Source: Bacillus timonensis
GTDB lineage: Bacteria; Bacillota; Bacilli; Bacillales; Bacillaceae_L
Assembly (NCBI RefSeq): GCF_004799755.1
Contig: NZ_SLUB01000020.1
Location: 1-64,000, forward strand
Direction of reading: 5' to 3'
DNA length: 64,000 nt
Under the pieces are notes generated by a model that saw only the letters and a program-made list of their open reading frames with translations, made no database searches and was not told the DNA's origin. The first letter of the stretch is position 1, and every line of letters starts with the position of its first letter. Of the stretch, positions 24,364 through 41,532 are shown piece by piece. Made by a program: the position numbers and the translations under genes.

Positions 24364-25110
24364 TTACAATTTTGTTAAGATCTCATACCCTGTTTCTGTA
24401 ATAGCAATCGTATGTTCAAAATGCGCACACGTTTTGCCATCGACTGTTACAACAGTCCAGTTATCTGCTAACGTATTCACGTATCGACTACCTGCATTTA
24501 CCATCGGTTCAACGGCAAGTACCATTCCTGGTTTTAAAAGAGGTCCTTTATTTGGAGGACCATAATGTGGAATTTGTGGCTCCTCATGTAATTCTTTGCC
24601 TACACCGTGACCTACATATTCCCGAACAATCGAAAAGTCATGGGTCTCGACATAAACTTGGATTGCATGAGAAATATTTGAAAGACGCACACCAGGTTTT
24701 GCTTCTTCTAATCCTTGATAAAGAGCATTCTTCGTCACTTCAAGAAGTTTTTGATTTTCAAGTGAAATCGCACCTACCGGATAAGTCCAAGCTGAGTCAC
24801 CATGATAACCATTGTGCTTTGCTCCGATATCGATACTAATAATATCTCCATCTTGTAAGACACGATCACCAGGTATACCATGTACCAGCTCTTCATTAAC
24901 AGAAGTGCAGATACTACCGCGAAAACCATTATACCCTTTAAAAGAAGGAATTGCATCATATCCACGAATAAACTTTTCAGCAATTGTATCCAGTTCTTTC
25001 GTTGAAATCCCTGGAGTAATATATTTTTGTAATTCTTGGTGTGTCAATGCCACGATTTTACCAGCTTCGCGCATTATTTCAATCTCTCTTGGTGACTTGC
25101 AGATAATCAT
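24364..25110 (-). CDS. map: Methionine aminopeptidase, type I
   Basis: 248 residues. It removes the initiator Met from nascent proteins with small second residues. Metal ligands are visible: [16 protein letters not shown] (two Asp), [10 protein letters not shown] (His), AVEPMVNAG (Glu) and FEHTIAIT (Glu). It starts immediately after the adk stop. There is no N-terminal zinc finger, which is normal for the bacterial type. Confidence 0.97.
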   Translation of the reverse strand: MIICKSPREIEIMREAGKIVALTHQELQKYITPGISTKELDTIAEKFIRGYDAIPSFKGYNGFRGSICTSVNEELVHGIPGDRVLQDGDIISIDIGAKHNGYHGDSAWTYPVGAISLENQKLLEVTKNALYQGLEEAKPGVRLSNISHAIQVYVETHDFSIVREYVGHGVGKELHEEPQIPHYGPPNKGPLLKPGMVLAVEPMVNAGSRYVNTLADNWTVVTVDGKTCAHFEHTIAITETGYEILTKL

Positions 25111-27111
<2,001 letters not shown>

Positions 27112-27112
<1 letters not shown>

Positions 27113-27552
27113 TAAATCACCTCAGTTTTTCCGCCAGCAGCTTCAATCGCTTGTTGAGCAGTAGAGGAGAATTTGTGAGCTCTAACTGTTAGCTTTTTAT
27201 CAAGAGAACCTTTTCCAAGGATCTTAATTCCGGCATTCAGTTTACTTACAACACCAGATTCAATTAAAAGTTCAGGTGTTACTTCTGTTCCGTCTTCAAA
27301 ACGATTTAATGTTTCTAAATTAACAATTGCAAAGTCTTTGCGATTGATGTTTGTGAAACCACGCTTTGGTAGACGTTGGAATAAAGGCATTTGACCACCT
27401 TCAAAACCAGGACGTACACCGCCACCTGAACGTGAGTTTTGACCTTTATGACCTCTACCAGCAGTTTTACCATTACCTGAACCAGTTCCGCGTCCAACAC
27501 GATTACGTGTTTTACGAGAGCCTTCAGTTGCTTGTAATTCATGAAGTTTCAT
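27112..27552 (-). CDS. rplO: 50S ribosomal protein L15 (uL15)
   Basis: 146 residues. The glycine/arginine-rich N-terminal extension ([22 protein letters not shown]) penetrates rRNA; the globular C-terminal part ends in [12 protein letters not shown]. It overlaps secY by one base (TAATG), coupling their translation. Confidence 0.98.
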
Positions 27553-27584
27553 TTGGGCACCTCCTTATTTCAGAAAAAATTCAA

Positions 27585-27767
27585 TTATTGTTCTTTAACC
27601 GTAACTAGGTGAGCAACTTTATTAATCATACCGCGAATCGCAGCATTATCATCATGAACAACAGTTTGATGTAATTTTTTCAATCCAAGAGTACGAACAG
27701 TTACACGTTGGTCTTCAGGACGTCCAATGACACTGCGAGTGAGGGTGATTTCTAATTTCTTTGACAT
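27585..27767 (-). CDS. rpmD: 50S ribosomal protein L30 (uL30)
   Basis: 60 residues, the short bacterial form, with [21 protein letters not shown] and MINKVAHLV. It is found 13 nt after rpsE and 32 nt before rplO, the standard place in the spc operon. Confidence 0.97.
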   Translation of the reverse strand: MSKKLEITLTRSVIGRPEDQRVTVRTLGLKKLHQTVVHDDNAAIRGMINKVAHLVTVKEQ

Positions 27768-27780
27768 TGTGTTTTCCCTC

Positions 27781-28281
27781 CTATCCTAACAGTTCTTCTA
27801 CTGATTTACCACGTAACTTAGCTACTTCTTCAGCACGCTTTAATTGACTTAAACCTTCAATTGTAGCACGAATCATATTTACTGGAGTGTTTGTTCCTAA
27901 AGATTTAGAAAGGATATCACCGACACCAGCAAGTTCTAATACCGCACGAACTGGTCCACCGGCGATAACTCCAGTACCTTCAGACGCAGGTTTTAGTAAT
28001 ACTTCTCCTGCTCCAAATTGACCAACTACTTGGTGAGGAATTGTTGTTCCAACCATTGGTACAGAGATTAGGTTCTTTTTAGCATCTTCAATTGCTTTAC
28101 GGATTGCATCTGGAACTTCTTGTGCTTTACCAGTTCCAAAACCAACGTGTCCGTTCTTATCACCAACTACTACCAATGCTGCAAAGCGGAAACGACGTCC
28201 ACCTTTTACAACCTTAGCAACACGGTTAACGGTAACTACGCGTTCTTCAAGTTCTAATTTATTTGGATCAATGCGACGCAT
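27781..28281 (-). CDS. rpsE: 30S ribosomal protein S5 (uS5)
   Basis: 166 residues. A dsRBD-like N-terminal domain ([20 protein letters not shown]) precedes the S5 C-terminal domain ([10 protein letters not shown]-type: [14 protein letters not shown]). Spectinomycin-resistance positions in the GGRRF loop look wild type. It helps decoding accuracy and mRNA unwinding at the entry site. Confidence 0.98.
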   Translation of the reverse strand: MRRIDPNKLELEERVVTVNRVAKVVKGGRRFRFAALVVVGDKNGHVGFGTGKAQEVPDAIRKAIEDAKKNLISVPMVGTTIPHQVVGQFGAGEVLLKPASEGTGVIAGGPVRAVLELAGVGDILSKSLGTNTPVNMIRATIEGLSQLKRAEEVAKLRGKSVEELLG

Positions 28282-28303
28282 CTATAATGTCCCTCCTTTT
28301 TTA

Positions 28304-28666
28304 TTAAAATTGTAATCCAGCTTCACGAGCAGCTTCTGCTAATGCTTTTACACGTCCGTGATATAGGTAACCTCCGCGGTCGAATACTACCTCTTTGATT
28401 CCTTTTTCGATACCACGCTTAGCAACTAGTTCGCCAACCTTTGTTGCTGCATCTACGTTACCAGAACCTTCAACAGATAGTTCTTTATCTAATGTAGAAG
28501 CACTTGCGATTGTTACTGAGTTCACATCATCGATTAATTGAGCGTAAATGTGTTTGTTTGAACGGAACACATTTAGGCGAGGACGAGTAGCAGTTCCTGA
28601 AACACGAGAACGAACACGAGCATGTCTTTTTCTACGAACTGCATTTTTATCCTGTTTCGTAATCAT
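28304..28666 (-). CDS. rplR: 50S ribosomal protein L18 (uL18)
   Basis: 120 residues, basic N-terminus followed by [19 protein letters not shown] and [24 protein letters not shown]. It binds 5S rRNA in the central protuberance with L5. Normal length. Confidence 0.98.
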   Translation of the reverse strand: MITKQDKNAVRRKRHARVRSRVSGTATRPRLNVFRSNKHIYAQLIDDVNSVTIASASTLDKELSVEGSGNVDAATKVGELVAKRGIEKGIKEVVFDRGGYLYHGRVKALAEAAREAGLQF

Positions 28667-28698
28667 TTACGTCTCTCCTTTCTTTTACCTAAAAAGGC

Positions 28699-29235
28699 TT
28701 ACTTCGCAGTTTTACCTTCTTTACGACGAACAAATTCACCTTCGTAGCGAATACCTTTTCCTTTATAAGGCTCAGGCGGACGTACACCACGAATATTAGC
28801 AGCTAACGCTCCAACACGTTCTTTATCGATACCTTTAACAACAATCTTAGTGTTAGATGGAACATCGATTTCAACGCCAGTCTCAGGAACGATTTCTACT
28901 GGATGAGAGTAACCAACGTTTAATACAAGCTTATTTCCAGCTTTTTGAGCACGGTATCCGACCCCGATAAGCTCTAAGCCTCTTTCGAAACCTTTAGAAA
29001 CACCTTCAACCATGTTTCCAAGTAGACTACGTGTTGTACCGTGAAGAGCACGGTGTTCTTTATTATCAGTTGGACGAACAACGTTGATCACGTTGTCTTC
29101 AACATTGATTTGCATATCAGGATGGAAAGCACGAGTTAATTCGCCTTTTGGTCCTTTAACAGTAACAGTATTACCATTGAAACTTACAGTAACACCAGAT
29201 GGTAATTCGATTGGTTTTTTACCAATACGTGACAT
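28699..29235 (-). CDS. rplF: 50S ribosomal protein L6 (uL6)
   Basis: 178 residues with two related domains and the signature [11 protein letters not shown] near the C-terminus. It lies near the base of the L7/L12 stalk and the sarcin-ricin loop. Between rpsH and rplR in the spc order. Confidence 0.98.
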   Translation of the reverse strand: MSRIGKKPIELPSGVTVSFNGNTVTVKGPKGELTRAFHPDMQINVEDNVINVVRPTDNKEHRALHGTTRSLLGNMVEGVSKGFERGLELIGVGYRAQKAGNKLVLNVGYSHPVEIVPETGVEIDVPSNTKIVVKGIDKERVGALAANIRGVRPPEPYKGKGIRYEGEFVRRKEGKTAK

Positions 29236-29263
29236 GTACTACACCTCCATTCTTATCAAGCTA

Positions 29264-30431
<1,168 letters not shown>

Positions 30432-30455
30432 GTAAGTACCTCCTTTCTTTATTTA

Positions 30456-30767
30456 CTATTTATCTAAAACTTCACCGGATTTTTTTGCTACACGTACCTT
30501 TTTGCCATTAACTTCTGTATAACCAACACGTGTTGGAGTACCAGATTTAGGATCTAATGGCATTACATTTGATACATGAATAGGTGCCTCTTGGCTAATG
30601 ATACCACCTTGTGGATTCGCTTGAGACGGTTTTGAGTGTTTCTTTACAATATTAACGCCTTCTACAATGACACGATCCTTCTTTGGAAAGCTTTCAAGGA
30701 TTACACCTTGTTTACCTTTATCTTTCCCTGAAATGACCTGTACCTTGTCACCCTTTTTTACATGCAT
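30456..30767 (-). CDS. rplX: 50S ribosomal protein L24 (uL24)
   Basis: 103 residues. A KOW motif at the N-terminus ([19 protein letters not shown]) binds 23S rRNA and starts large-subunit assembly. It lies between rplN and rplE. Confidence 0.98.
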   Translation of the reverse strand: MHVKKGDKVQVISGKDKGKQGVILESFPKKDRVIVEGVNIVKKHSKPSQANPQGGIISQEAPIHVSNVMPLDPKSGTPTRVGYTEVNGKKVRVAKKSGEVLDK

Positions 30768-30804
30768 CTAGTTCGCACCTCCTTAAAGGCCAATCGATTT
30801 CGAA

Positions 30805-31173
<369 letters not shown>

Positions 31174-31219
31174 TCATGAAACCTCCCTTCGGACTATTGA
31201 TTGATCCGAACAAAATATA

Positions 31220-31504
<285 letters not shown>

Positions 31505-31511
31505 TTATCGA

Positions 31512-32791
<1,280 letters not shown>

Positions 32792-32794
32792 TAC

Positions 32795-33136
32795 TTATCC
32801 CTCCTTCTTTTCTGATACCACGATTGTAATGTGGCTAGTACGTTTGTTAATCTGACTTGCACGTCCCATAGCTCTTGGACGGAATCTTTTTAATGTTGGA
32901 CCTTCATTTACATATGCTTCAGTAATAACTAGGTTATTAGCGTCCATTTCGTAGTTATGCTCTGCATTCGCAATCGCAGAATTTAATACCTTTTCTACAA
33001 TAGGAGAAGCAGCTTTAGGTGTATGACGTAGGATTGCGATTGCTTCACCTACTTGCTTGCCTCGAATTAAATCTGCTACTAAACGAACTTTACGAGGAGC
33101 AATACGAACTGTTCTCGCAACAGCTTTAGCTTGCAT
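32795..33136 (-). CDS. rplV: 50S ribosomal protein L22 (uL22)
   Basis: 113 residues from the ATG at 33136 ([16 protein letters not shown]), with AGGAGG upstream; an earlier in-frame ATG overlaps the rpsS stop. The beta-hairpin that reaches into the exit tunnel ends in [20 protein letters not shown]; macrolide-resistance insertions are not seen. Confidence 0.98.
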   Translation of the reverse strand: MQAKAVARTVRIAPRKVRLVADLIRGKQVGEAIAILRHTPKAASPIVEKVLNSAIANAEHNYEMDANNLVITEAYVNEGPTLKRFRPRAMGRASQINKRTSHITIVVSEKKEG

Positions 33137-33153
33137 AGATAATCCTCCTCTCA

Positions 33154-33432
33154 TTAGCGTCTTGTTTTCTTATCGTCACTTGCGTGGCCTTTGTAAGTAC
33201 GAGTTGGTGCAAATTCACCAAGTTTGTGACCTACCATATCTTCAGTAACGTAAACTGGTACATGCTTACGACCATCATATACCGCAATTGTATTACCGAT
33301 GAATTGAGGGAAAATCGTTGAACGACGTGACCAAGTTTTAATAACTTGTTTCTTCTCAGATCCGTTTTGATTTTCAACCTTTTTCATTAAGTGATCATCT
33401 ACAAAAGGTCCTTTTTTCAAACTGCGTCCCAT
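33154..33432 (-). CDS. rpsS: 30S ribosomal protein S19 (uS19)
   Basis: 92 residues, [18 protein letters not shown] and the signature [31 protein letters not shown] in pieces. It lies in the 30S head with S13. Normal length and position. Confidence 0.98.
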   Translation of the reverse strand: MGRSLKKGPFVDDHLMKKVENQNGSEKKQVIKTWSRRSTIFPQFIGNTIAVYDGRKHVPVYVTEDMVGHKLGEFAPTRTYKGHASDDKKTRR

Positions 33433-33489
33433 AAGTGAACCTCCCTTCGTGATTGGCCTACGGTTCCAATGAACCGTAGCACAACCCCG

Positions 33490-34320
33490 TTATTTTTTAC
33501 GACGACGTACGATAAATTTATCTGATTTGTTTTTCTTCTTACGAGTTTTCGCACCAAGAGTAGGTTTACCCCATGGAGTCATAGGAGACTTACGTCCGAT
33601 AGGTGCTTTACCTTCACCACCACCGTGTGGGTGATCGTTAGGGTTCATAACAGATCCACGAACTGTCGGGCGTTTACCTAACCAACGTGAACGACCTGCT
33701 TTACCAATGTTAACTAGTTCATGTTGTTCGTTACCTACTTGACCTACAGTAGCGCGGCATGTAGCAAGAATCATGCGTACCTCACCAGAATTCAAACGAA
33801 CAAGAACGTATTTACCTTCTTTACCAAGCACTTGTGCAGAAGTACCAGCTGAACGAACTAATTGTCCACCTTTACCAGGTTTTAATTCGATGTTGTGTAC
33901 TACTGTACCTACTGGGATGTTTGCTAATGGAAGTGCATTACCTGTTTTAATGTCAGCTTCAGGTCCTGAAACTACCTCCATACCCACTTTTAGGTTTTTT
34001 GGAGCAATAATGTAACGTTTTTCTCCATCTGCATAGTTGATTAATGCAATGTTTGCTGAACGGTTTGGATCGTATTCGATCGTAGCAACGCGTCCTGGTA
34101 TACCATCTTTTTCACGTTTGAAGTCGATTATACGGTATTGACGCTTATGTCCGCCAGCTTGATGACGTACTGTTATTTTACCTTGGTTATTACGACCAGC
34201 TTTTTTGTTTAAAGGTGCAAGTAATGATTTCTCTGGTCTGTCCGTAGTGATTTCTGCGAAATCTAATGTAGTCATTCCACGACGACCGTTAGAGGTTGGT
34301 TTGTAATGTTTAATCGCCAT
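33490..34320 (-). CDS. rplB: 50S ribosomal protein L2 (uL2)
   Basis: 276 residues. OB-fold and SH3-like domains and the conserved [14 protein letters not shown] loop near the peptidyl-transferase centre, with the His (HPHGGG) linked to activity. The C-terminus is very basic. It forms bridge B7b and is needed for subunit association. Confidence 0.99.
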   Translation of the reverse strand: MAIKHYKPTSNGRRGMTTLDFAEITTDRPEKSLLAPLNKKAGRNNQGKITVRHQAGGHKRQYRIIDFKREKDGIPGRVATIEYDPNRSANIALINYADGEKRYIIAPKNLKVGMEVVSGPEADIKTGNALPLANIPVGTVVHNIELKPGKGGQLVRSAGTSAQVLGKEGKYVLVRLNSGEVRMILATCRATVGQVGNEQHELVNIGKAGRSRWLGKRPTVRGSVMNPNDHPHGGGEGKAPIGRKSPMTPWGKPTLGAKTRKKKNKSDKFIVRRRKK

Positions 34321-34346
34321 CTCTATTTCCCTCCTTCTCTATAAAA

Positions 34347-34634
34347 TTATACTTCAAAGAATTCGATTTCTTTGCTGTCTTCTGTTAATTTAACGATAGC
34401 TTTTCTGCGACGATTTGTATATCCACTGTAACGTCCTACACGCTTGAACTTACCTTTGTAGTTCATGATGTTAACTTTTTCAACTTTAACGCCGAAAATT
34501 TGCTCAATCGCATCCTTAACTTCGGTTTTGTTTGATTTAACATCAACATCAAATGTGTATTTTTTTTCAGCCATTAGGTCTGATGAACGTTCAGTAATAA
34601 CAGGGCTCTTAATAATATCACGAGGATCTTTCAT
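34347..34634 (-). CDS. rplW: 50S ribosomal protein L23 (uL23)
   Basis: 95 residues, [20 protein letters not shown] and [19 protein letters not shown]. It is the exit-site protein that binds trigger factor and SRP. Its ATG overlaps the rplD stop by one base (TAATG). Confidence 0.98.
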   Translation of the reverse strand: MKDPRDIIKSPVITERSSDLMAEKKYTFDVDVKSNKTEVKDAIEQIFGVKVEKVNIMNYKGKFKRVGRYSGYTNRRRKAIVKLTEDSKEIEFFEV

Positions 34635-35257
34635 TATGCGAGCACCTCCTCTACTTTTTCCACCGCAGCTTTAGTAATCACAAGCTTATCATGGTTAAGA
34701 ACATCAAGAACACTTACTCCATTTGCAGCAACAACTGTTACTCCAGGAATATTACGAGCTGAAAGTTCTACTGCTTCATTAACATCTGCAGTTACGATTA
34801 ACGCTTTGCGTTCTACGTTTAATCCTTTCAGTACCGCAACCATGTCTTTAGTTTTAGGAGCTTCTAATACTAGATTGTCTAATACTAGAATGTTTTCCTC
34901 TAATACCTTAGTAGATAATGCTGATTTGATTGCTAAACGGCGTACTTTTTTAGGTAATTTGTAACTGTAGCTTCTTGGAGTTGGACCAAATACTGTTCCA
35001 CCACCACGCCATTGAGGTGAGCGAATTGAACCTTGACGAGCACGACCAGTACCCTTTTGACGCCATGGTTTACGTCCTCCGCCTGCTACTTCAGAACGAA
35101 TCTTTGTTTTGTGAGTCCCTTGACGCAGGGAAGCTCTTTGCATGATTACTGCATCGAATAAAACTTGTTGATTTGGTTCAACACCGAATACAGAATCGTT
35201 TAATTCGATTTCTCCAACAGCTGAACCAGTTTGGTTATACAATGATACTTTAGGCAT
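34634..35257 (-). CDS. rplD: 50S ribosomal protein L4 (uL4)
   Basis: 207 residues. The extended loop ([20 protein letters not shown]) reaches the exit-tunnel constriction with L22; a globular Rossmann-like domain surrounds it. In E. coli L4 represses its own S10 operon; a structured leader is present upstream here but L4 control in Bacillus is not settled by sequence. Confidence 0.98.
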   Translation of the reverse strand: MPKVSLYNQTGSAVGEIELNDSVFGVEPNQQVLFDAVIMQRASLRQGTHKTKIRSEVAGGGRKPWRQKGTGRARQGSIRSPQWRGGGTVFGPTPRSYSYKLPKKVRRLAIKSALSTKVLEENILVLDNLVLEAPKTKDMVAVLKGLNVERKALIVTADVNEAVELSARNIPGVTVVAANGVSVLDVLNHDKLVITKAAVEKVEEVLA

Positions 35258-35281
35258 TCAAATATCCTCCTTTCCTAGTAA

Positions 35282-35911
35282 TTATTTTGCTTTAACAGCT
35301 CTCTTAACTGTAACAACAGATTTTCTCGCACCAGGTACATTACCTTTTACTAGAAGAAGATTACGTTCTGTATCTACTTTCACGATCTCTAAGTTTTGTA
35401 CTGTGATACGGTCTCCACCCATACGACCAGGTAGAAGTTTGTTTTTGAATACACGGTTTGGAGCTACAGGTCCCATTGAACCAGGACGACGGTGATAGCG
35501 AGAACCGTGAGACATTGGTCCGCGAGATTGTCCGTGGCGCTTAATCGCACCTTGGAATCCTTTACCTTTTGAAATTCCTGTTACATCTACGATATCTCCT
35601 TCAGCGAAGATATCAACTTTGACTTCCTGACCAACTTCAAACTCATCTAAGTTAACTCCGCGTAATTCGCGAACGAAGCGCTTAGGTGCAGTGTTTGCTT
35701 TTGTTGCATGACCCTTTTCAGGTTTGTTTGAGAGTTTTTCTCTTTTGTCATCGAAACCGATTTGAACAGCTTCATATCCGTCAGTTTCAACTGATTTCTT
35801 TTGAAGAACTACGTTCGGAGCAGCTTCGATTACAGTTACAGGAACAAGTTCACCGTTACCTACGAATACTTGAGTCATACCAATTTTTCTTCCTAAGATT
35901 CCTTTGGTCAT
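35282..35911 (-). CDS. rplC: 50S ribosomal protein L3 (uL3)
   Basis: 209 residues, with [14 protein letters not shown] at the start and the [19 protein letters not shown] extension that approaches the peptidyl-transferase centre. It contains the Gln (GQSRGP) that PrmB methylates in some bacteria. AGGAGGTG precedes the ATG. Confidence 0.98.
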   Translation of the reverse strand: MTKGILGRKIGMTQVFVGNGELVPVTVIEAAPNVVLQKKSVETDGYEAVQIGFDDKREKLSNKPEKGHATKANTAPKRFVRELRGVNLDEFEVGQEVKVDIFAEGDIVDVTGISKGKGFQGAIKRHGQSRGPMSHGSRYHRRPGSMGPVAPNRVFKNKLLPGRMGGDRITVQNLEIVKVDTERNLLLVKGNVPGARKSVVTVKRAVKAK

Positions 35912-35955
35912 TAGTCACACCTCCTATAATATTTACGATTTATTTCATTTTAAAA

Positions 35956-36462
<507 letters not shown>

Positions 36463-36591
36463 TCAATTATACACACCATGGAAGGACTTTTCAACTATAG
36501 CTCCATATTATTTAAGCGTAAGATTTTGGAAACAAGTTTATCTGAAACTTTCCGATGTTTCCCTTCTATATATATAGAAGAATTAGTACAA

Positions 36592-36620
36592 AAAAACAGG
36601 CGGATCATCCGCCTGTTTTT
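36592..36620 (-). terminator. Terminator of the str cluster after tuf
   Basis: ACAGGCGGA-TCA-TCCGCCTGT, a 9-bp GC-rich perfect stem, is followed by T-runs on both strands, 20 nt after the tuf stop. It separates the str and S10 transcription units. Confidence 0.95.
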
Positions 36621-36635
36621 GAAGACCTATTGTTA

Positions 36636-37826
36636 TTACTCAGTGATTGTAGCAACAACGCCAGCGCCTACAGTACGTCCACCTTCACGAATTGAGAACT
36701 TAGTTCCATCTTCGATTGCAACTGGAGCGATTAGTTCAACAGTCATTTCGATGTTGTCACCAGGCATAACCATTTCAACACCTTCAGGAAGTTGAATGAT
36801 TCCAGTTACGTCAGTTGTACGGAAGTAGAACTGTGGGCGGTAGTTTGAGAAGAATGGAGTGTGACGTCCACCTTCTTCTTTTGATAAAACGTAAACTTCA
36901 GCTTTGAACTTTGTGTGTGGCTTGATTGTACCTGGCTTTGCAAGTACTTGTCCACGTTGAATTTCTTCACGAGAAACTCCACGAAGTAGTGCACCAATGT
37001 TGTCACCAGCTTCAGCATAGTCAAGAAGCTTACGGAACATTTCAACACCTGTTACAGTAGTTGATTTTGGCTCTTCAATTAAACCGATGATTTCAACTAC
37101 ATCACCAACTTTAACTTGTCCACGCTCAACACGTCCTGTAGCAACAGTACCACGACCAGTGATTGAGAATACATCCTCAACTGGCATCATGAATGGCTTT
37201 TCAGTGTCACGCTCTGGAGTTGGAACGTATTCGTCAACAGCAGCCATTAATTCAATGATTTTTTCTTCCCACTCAGCTTCTCCTTCAAGAGCTTTAAGAG
37301 CAGAACCTTTGATTACTGGTACATCGTCACCAGGGAAGTCGTATTCAGAAAGAAGGTCACGTACTTCCATTTCTACTAATTCTAATAATTCTTCGTCGTC
37401 TACCATGTCACATTTGTTCATGAATACAACAAGGTAAGGAACACCTACTTGACGAGAAAGAAGGATGTGCTCACGAGTTTGTGGCATTGGGCCGTCAGCA
37501 GCAGATACTACTAAGATCCCGCCGTCCATTTGAGCAGCACCAGTGATCATGTTCTTAACGTAGTCAGCGTGTCCTGGGCAGTCAACGTGTGCATAGTGAC
37601 GGTTGTCAGTTTCGTACTCAACGTGTGAAGTTGAGATAGTAATTCCACGTTCACGCTCTTCTGGCGCACCATCAATTTGGTCATAACCCATTGCTGCACC
37701 TTTTCCGCTTCTTTTAGCAAGAACAGTAGTGATAGCAGCTGTTAAAGTAGTTTTACCATGGTCAACGTGTCCAATTGTACCAATATTAGCATGTGGTTTC
37801 GAACGGTCAAATTTCTCTTTTCCCAT
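36636..37826 (-). CDS. tuf: Elongation factor Tu
   Basis: 396 residues, the exact B. subtilis length. The GTPase domain has [14 protein letters not shown] and NKCD; domains II and III follow. It delivers aminoacyl-tRNA to the A site. It lies downstream of fusA with its own promoter in the gap. Only one tuf copy is in the window. Confidence 0.99.
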   Translation of the reverse strand: MGKEKFDRSKPHANIGTIGHVDHGKTTLTAAITTVLAKRSGKGAAMGYDQIDGAPEERERGITISTSHVEYETDNRHYAHVDCPGHADYVKNMITGAAQMDGGILVVSAADGPMPQTREHILLSRQVGVPYLVVFMNKCDMVDDEELLELVEMEVRDLLSEYDFPGDDVPVIKGSALKALEGEAEWEEKIIELMAAVDEYVPTPERDTEKPFMMPVEDVFSITGRGTVATGRVERGQVKVGDVVEIIGLIEEPKSTTVTGVEMFRKLLDYAEAGDNIGALLRGVSREEIQRGQVLAKPGTIKPHTKFKAEVYVLSKEEGGRHTPFFSNYRPQFYFRTTDVTGIIQLPEGVEMVMPGDNIEMTVELIAPVAIEDGTKFSIREGGRTVGAGVVATITE

Positions 37827-37871
37827 TTGAAAAGCCTCCTTAAGTATTTGTTATTTTAATAGTAAGTATGA

Positions 37872-37905
37872 TATCCCGAAAGCGGAGTTGCCTCCACTTT
37901 CAAGG
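37872..37905 (-). promoter_or_regulatory. tuf leader hairpin with GCAA tetraloop
   Basis: In the tuf mRNA leader GAAAG-T-GGAG pairs with CTCC-G-CTTTC and is closed by a GCAA (GNRA) loop; a single T/G mismatch interrupts the stem. There is no T-run after it, so it is not a terminator. It may stabilise the mRNA or bind a factor. Confidence 0.45.
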
Positions 37906-37917
37906 CCTACATAAGTA

Positions 37918-37946
37918 GTTATACTTGATGTACAGGTGAAAATCAA
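37918..37946 (-). promoter_or_regulatory. Internal sigma-A promoter for tuf
   Basis: Minus strand TTGATT (37941-37946), 17-bp spacer, TATAAC (37918-37923). The -35 adjoins the fusA stop codon. It allows extra tuf transcription beyond the str operon, consistent with the very high demand for EF-Tu. Confidence 0.65.
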
Positions 37947-40025
37947 TTATTCACCTTTATTTTTTTTGATAATTTCTTCAGAAATTGATTTTGGTACTTC
38001 TTCGTAGTGATCAAAGTGCATTGTAAATACTCCACGTCCTTGTGTGTTAGAACGTAAAGAAGTAGCATAACCAAACATTTCAGATAGTGGAACCATAGCA
38101 CGTACTACCTGTGCGTTACCACGAGCTTCCATACCCTCAACGCGTCCACGACGAGAAGTAATACCACCCATAATGTCGCCTAAGTATTCTTCAGGCATAA
38201 CAACTTCAACCCTCATTACAGGCTCAAGGATAACTGGTTGACATTTTGAAGCAGCGTTTTTAAGTGCCATCGAAGCAGCAATCTTAAACGCCATTTCACT
38301 AGAGTCAACATCATGGTAAGAACCATCGAAAAGTCTAGCTTTAATGTCTACTAATGGATAACCTGCTAGAACCCCTCTTTCAAGAGCGTCTTCTAGACCA
38401 GCCTGGACAGCAGGGATGTATTCACGAGGCACTACGCCACCAACAATCCCATTTTCAAATTCGAAGCCTTTTCCTTCTTCGTTTGGTGAGAATTCGATCC
38501 AAACGTGTCCGTATTGTCCGCGTCCACCTGATTGACGAGCGAATTTACCTTCAACCTGTGCAGATTGACGGAAAGTTTCACGGTACGCAACTTGTGGAGC
38601 ACCAACATTTGCTTCTACTTTGAATTCACGCTTCATACGATCCACTAGGACGTCTAAGTGTAACTCACCCATACCAGCAATGATCGTTTGACCTGTTTCT
38701 TGATCAGTATGCGCTCTGAATGTTGGATCTTCCTCTTGAAGCTTTTGTAAAGCTGTAGACATTTTGTCTTGGTCAGCTTTCGATTTAGGCTCAACAGAAA
38801 GTTGAATAACTGGCTCTGGGAATGTCATGGATTCAAGAATTACATTATCCTTTTCATCACATAACGTATCACCAGTTGTAGTATCTTTCAATCCTACAGC
38901 TGCAGCGATGTCACCAGCAAATACAGATGAAATTTCCTGGCGGTGGTTCGCGTGCATTTGAAGGATACGTCCAATACGCTCACGCTTTCCTTTAGTTGAG
39001 TTTTTCACGTATGATCCAGAGTTTAATGTACCAGAATACACACGGAAGAATGTTAACTTACCAACAAAAGGATCGGTCATTACTTTGAACGCAAGTGCTG
39101 AGAATGGCTCACTGTCGTCTGAATGACGTTCAATTTCTTCACCTGTATCAGCATCATGACCTTGAATAGATGCTACATCAGTTGGTGCTGGAAGGTAGTC
39201 GATAACAGCATCAAGTACTTTTTGAACACCTTTATTCTTAAATGCAGTTCCACACAATACTGGGTAGAATTCTACCTTTAGTGTCGCTACACGAATAGCT
39301 GAACGTAATTCCTCGTTAGAGATTTCTTCTCCACCAAGGTATCTTTCCATCAAGTCTTCATCTAATTCCGCTACTGCTTCTACAAGCTTTTCGCGGTATT
39401 CGTTTGCTTGGTCTTGATATTCTTCTGGAATCTCTCCTACTTCGATATCAGTACCTAAGTCATTACCATAGAAAGTTGCATTCATTTCAACAAGGTCAAT
39501 GATACCTGTGAATTGATCTTCTGCACCAATCGGTAGTTGGATAGGGTGTGCATTCGCTTGTAGACGCTCACGAAGTGTGCCAACAGAATATAAGAAGTCA
39601 GCACCGATCTTGTCCATTTTGTTTACGAATACAATACGTGGAACTCCATAAGTTGTAGCCTGTCTCCAAACTGTTTCAGTTTGTGGCTCAACTCCTGACT
39701 GAGCATCAAGAACGGTTACTGCACCATCAAGTACACGAAGTGAACGTTCAACCTCAACTGTGAAGTCTACGTGCCCTGGTGTGTCAATGATGTTAACGCG
39801 GTGTTCCTTCCATGATGCTGTTGTAGCAGCAGATGTAATGGTGATTCCACGTTCTTGTTCTTGCTCCATCCAGTCCATTTGAGACGCACCTTCATGAGTT
39901 TCACCAAGTTTGTGAATTTTACCTGTGTAATAAAGGATACGCTCAGTGGTTGTTGTCTTACCAGCATCGATGTGAGCCATGATACCGATATTACGAGTCT
40001 TTTCTAAGGAGAACTCTCTTGCCAT
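37947..40025 (-). CDS. fusA: Elongation factor G
   Basis: 692 residues, five-domain translocase. The GTPase domain has [27 protein letters not shown] and [10 protein letters not shown]. Domain IV motifs ([25 protein letters not shown]) are intact. It drives tRNA-mRNA translocation and, with RRF, ribosome recycling. It is in rpsL-rpsG-fusA-tuf order. Fusidic acid-resistance changes cannot be judged without alignment. Confidence 0.99.
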   Translation of the reverse strand: MAREFSLEKTRNIGIMAHIDAGKTTTTERILYYTGKIHKLGETHEGASQMDWMEQEQERGITITSAATTASWKEHRVNIIDTPGHVDFTVEVERSLRVLDGAVTVLDAQSGVEPQTETVWRQATTYGVPRIVFVNKMDKIGADFLYSVGTLRERLQANAHPIQLPIGAEDQFTGIIDLVEMNATFYGNDLGTDIEVGEIPEEYQDQANEYREKLVEAVAELDEDLMERYLGGEEISNEELRSAIRVATLKVEFYPVLCGTAFKNKGVQKVLDAVIDYLPAPTDVASIQGHDADTGEEIERHSDDSEPFSALAFKVMTDPFVGKLTFFRVYSGTLNSGSYVKNSTKGKRERIGRILQMHANHRQEISSVFAGDIAAAVGLKDTTTGDTLCDEKDNVILESMTFPEPVIQLSVEPKSKADQDKMSTALQKLQEEDPTFRAHTDQETGQTIIAGMGELHLDVLVDRMKREFKVEANVGAPQVAYRETFRQSAQVEGKFARQSGGRGQYGHVWIEFSPNEEGKGFEFENGIVGGVVPREYIPAVQAGLEDALERGVLAGYPLVDIKARLFDGSYHDVDSSEMAFKIAASMALKNAASKCQPVILEPVMRVEVVMPEEYLGDIMGGITSRRGRVEGMEARGNAQVVRAMVPLSEMFGYATSLRSNTQGRGVFTMHFDHYEEVPKSISEEIIKKNKGE

Positions 40026-40107
40026 TTGGGTCTTTCTCCTTCCTATGTGTAAGTATAATTTTTATTGTAGTAATGGCTCTGTTAATCTACTTAACAGAGC
40101 TCTTATT

Positions 40108-40578
40108 TTACCAACGGTAGTGAGCAAATGCTTTGTTCGCTTCCGCCATTTTGTGTGTATCTTCACGTTTCTTAACTGATGCACCAGAGTTATTAGCTGC
40201 ATCAAGGATTTCGTTAGCTAAACGCTCTTCCATCGTTTTTTCACCACGAAGACGAGCATAGTTTACTAACCAACGTAAACCTAAAGTAGTACGACGGTCT
40301 GGGCGAACTTCAACAGGAACTTGATAGTTTGCACCACCTACACGACGTGCTCTTACTTCTAGTACAGGCATGATGTTTTTTAGTGCTTGTTCAAACACTT
40401 CCATTGCATCCTTACCTGAACGTTGTTGAACTAAATCAAACGCGTTATATAGAATCGCTTGTGATTTACCTCTTTTTCCATCAACCATCATTTTGTTGAT
40501 TAAACGAGTTACAAGCTTTGAATTATAAATCGGATCTGGTAATACATCTCTTTTAGCAACAGGTCCTTTACGAGGCAT
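40108..40578 (-). CDS. rpsG: 30S ribosomal protein S7 (uS7)
   Basis: 156 residues, all-helical, with [19 protein letters not shown] and [17 protein letters not shown]. It nucleates the 30S head and lies near the E site. Normal length. Confidence 0.98.
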   Translation of the reverse strand: MPRKGPVAKRDVLPDPIYNSKLVTRLINKMMVDGKRGKSQAILYNAFDLVQQRSGKDAMEVFEQALKNIMPVLEVRARRVGGANYQVPVEVRPDRRTTLGLRWLVNYARLRGEKTMEERLANEILDAANNSGASVKKREDTHKMAEANKAFAHYRW

Positions 40579-40616
40579 TGATATTTCCTCCTTTCAGTCT
40601 TAAATATGTTAGTCTA

Positions 40617-41087
<471 letters not shown>

Positions 41088-41142
41088 TCATTTTTTTACA
41101 AAAAACAAAGTCTTTGTAGATGTATCTCCACAAAAACAGTTT

Positions 41143-41391
41143 TTAATTAATAATCGCCACAGTAGAAGCTCCTACTTCGATTCCACAAGCTTTCCCAAGC
41201 TTCTTCATCGAATCTACCTTTGTTATTGGAATTTGTTGTTCCTCAGCTAATTGTAATACTTTATTGATTACACGCCGATCTGCATCTTCTGCCACAACAA
41301 TTTCCGATACCATATCGGTTTGTAATGCTTTTACTGTTTGCTTTGTACCAATGATAATCTTCTTTGCCTGTGATACTTTTTCATAAGACAT
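41143..41391 (-). CDS. rplGB: L7Ae-family K-turn binding protein (YbxF)
   Basis: 82 residues from the ATG at 41391 ([11 protein letters not shown]), with GGAGG upstream; the upstream extension of the frame is non-coding. It has the L7Ae core [40 protein letters not shown] and [11 protein letters not shown]. subtilis YbxF binds kink-turn RNA; its exact role on the ribosome is unclear. It lies between rpoC and rpsL, as in B. subtilis. Confidence 0.95.
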   Translation of the reverse strand: MSYEKVSQAKKIIIGTKQTVKALQTDMVSEIVVAEDADRRVINKVLQLAEEQQIPITKVDSMKKLGKACGIEVGASTVAIIN

Positions 41392-41532
41392 ATAATATAT
41401 CCTCCAAAGTAACAGGTTTAAGGAGCACCTTAGATATATTAACACCCTAAGAGAAGGATGTCAACTGCAAGTAAACAAAAATTATTTTGCTCACAGTGGA
41501 CATCCAATATCTTAGATATGCTCTTCTAACCT

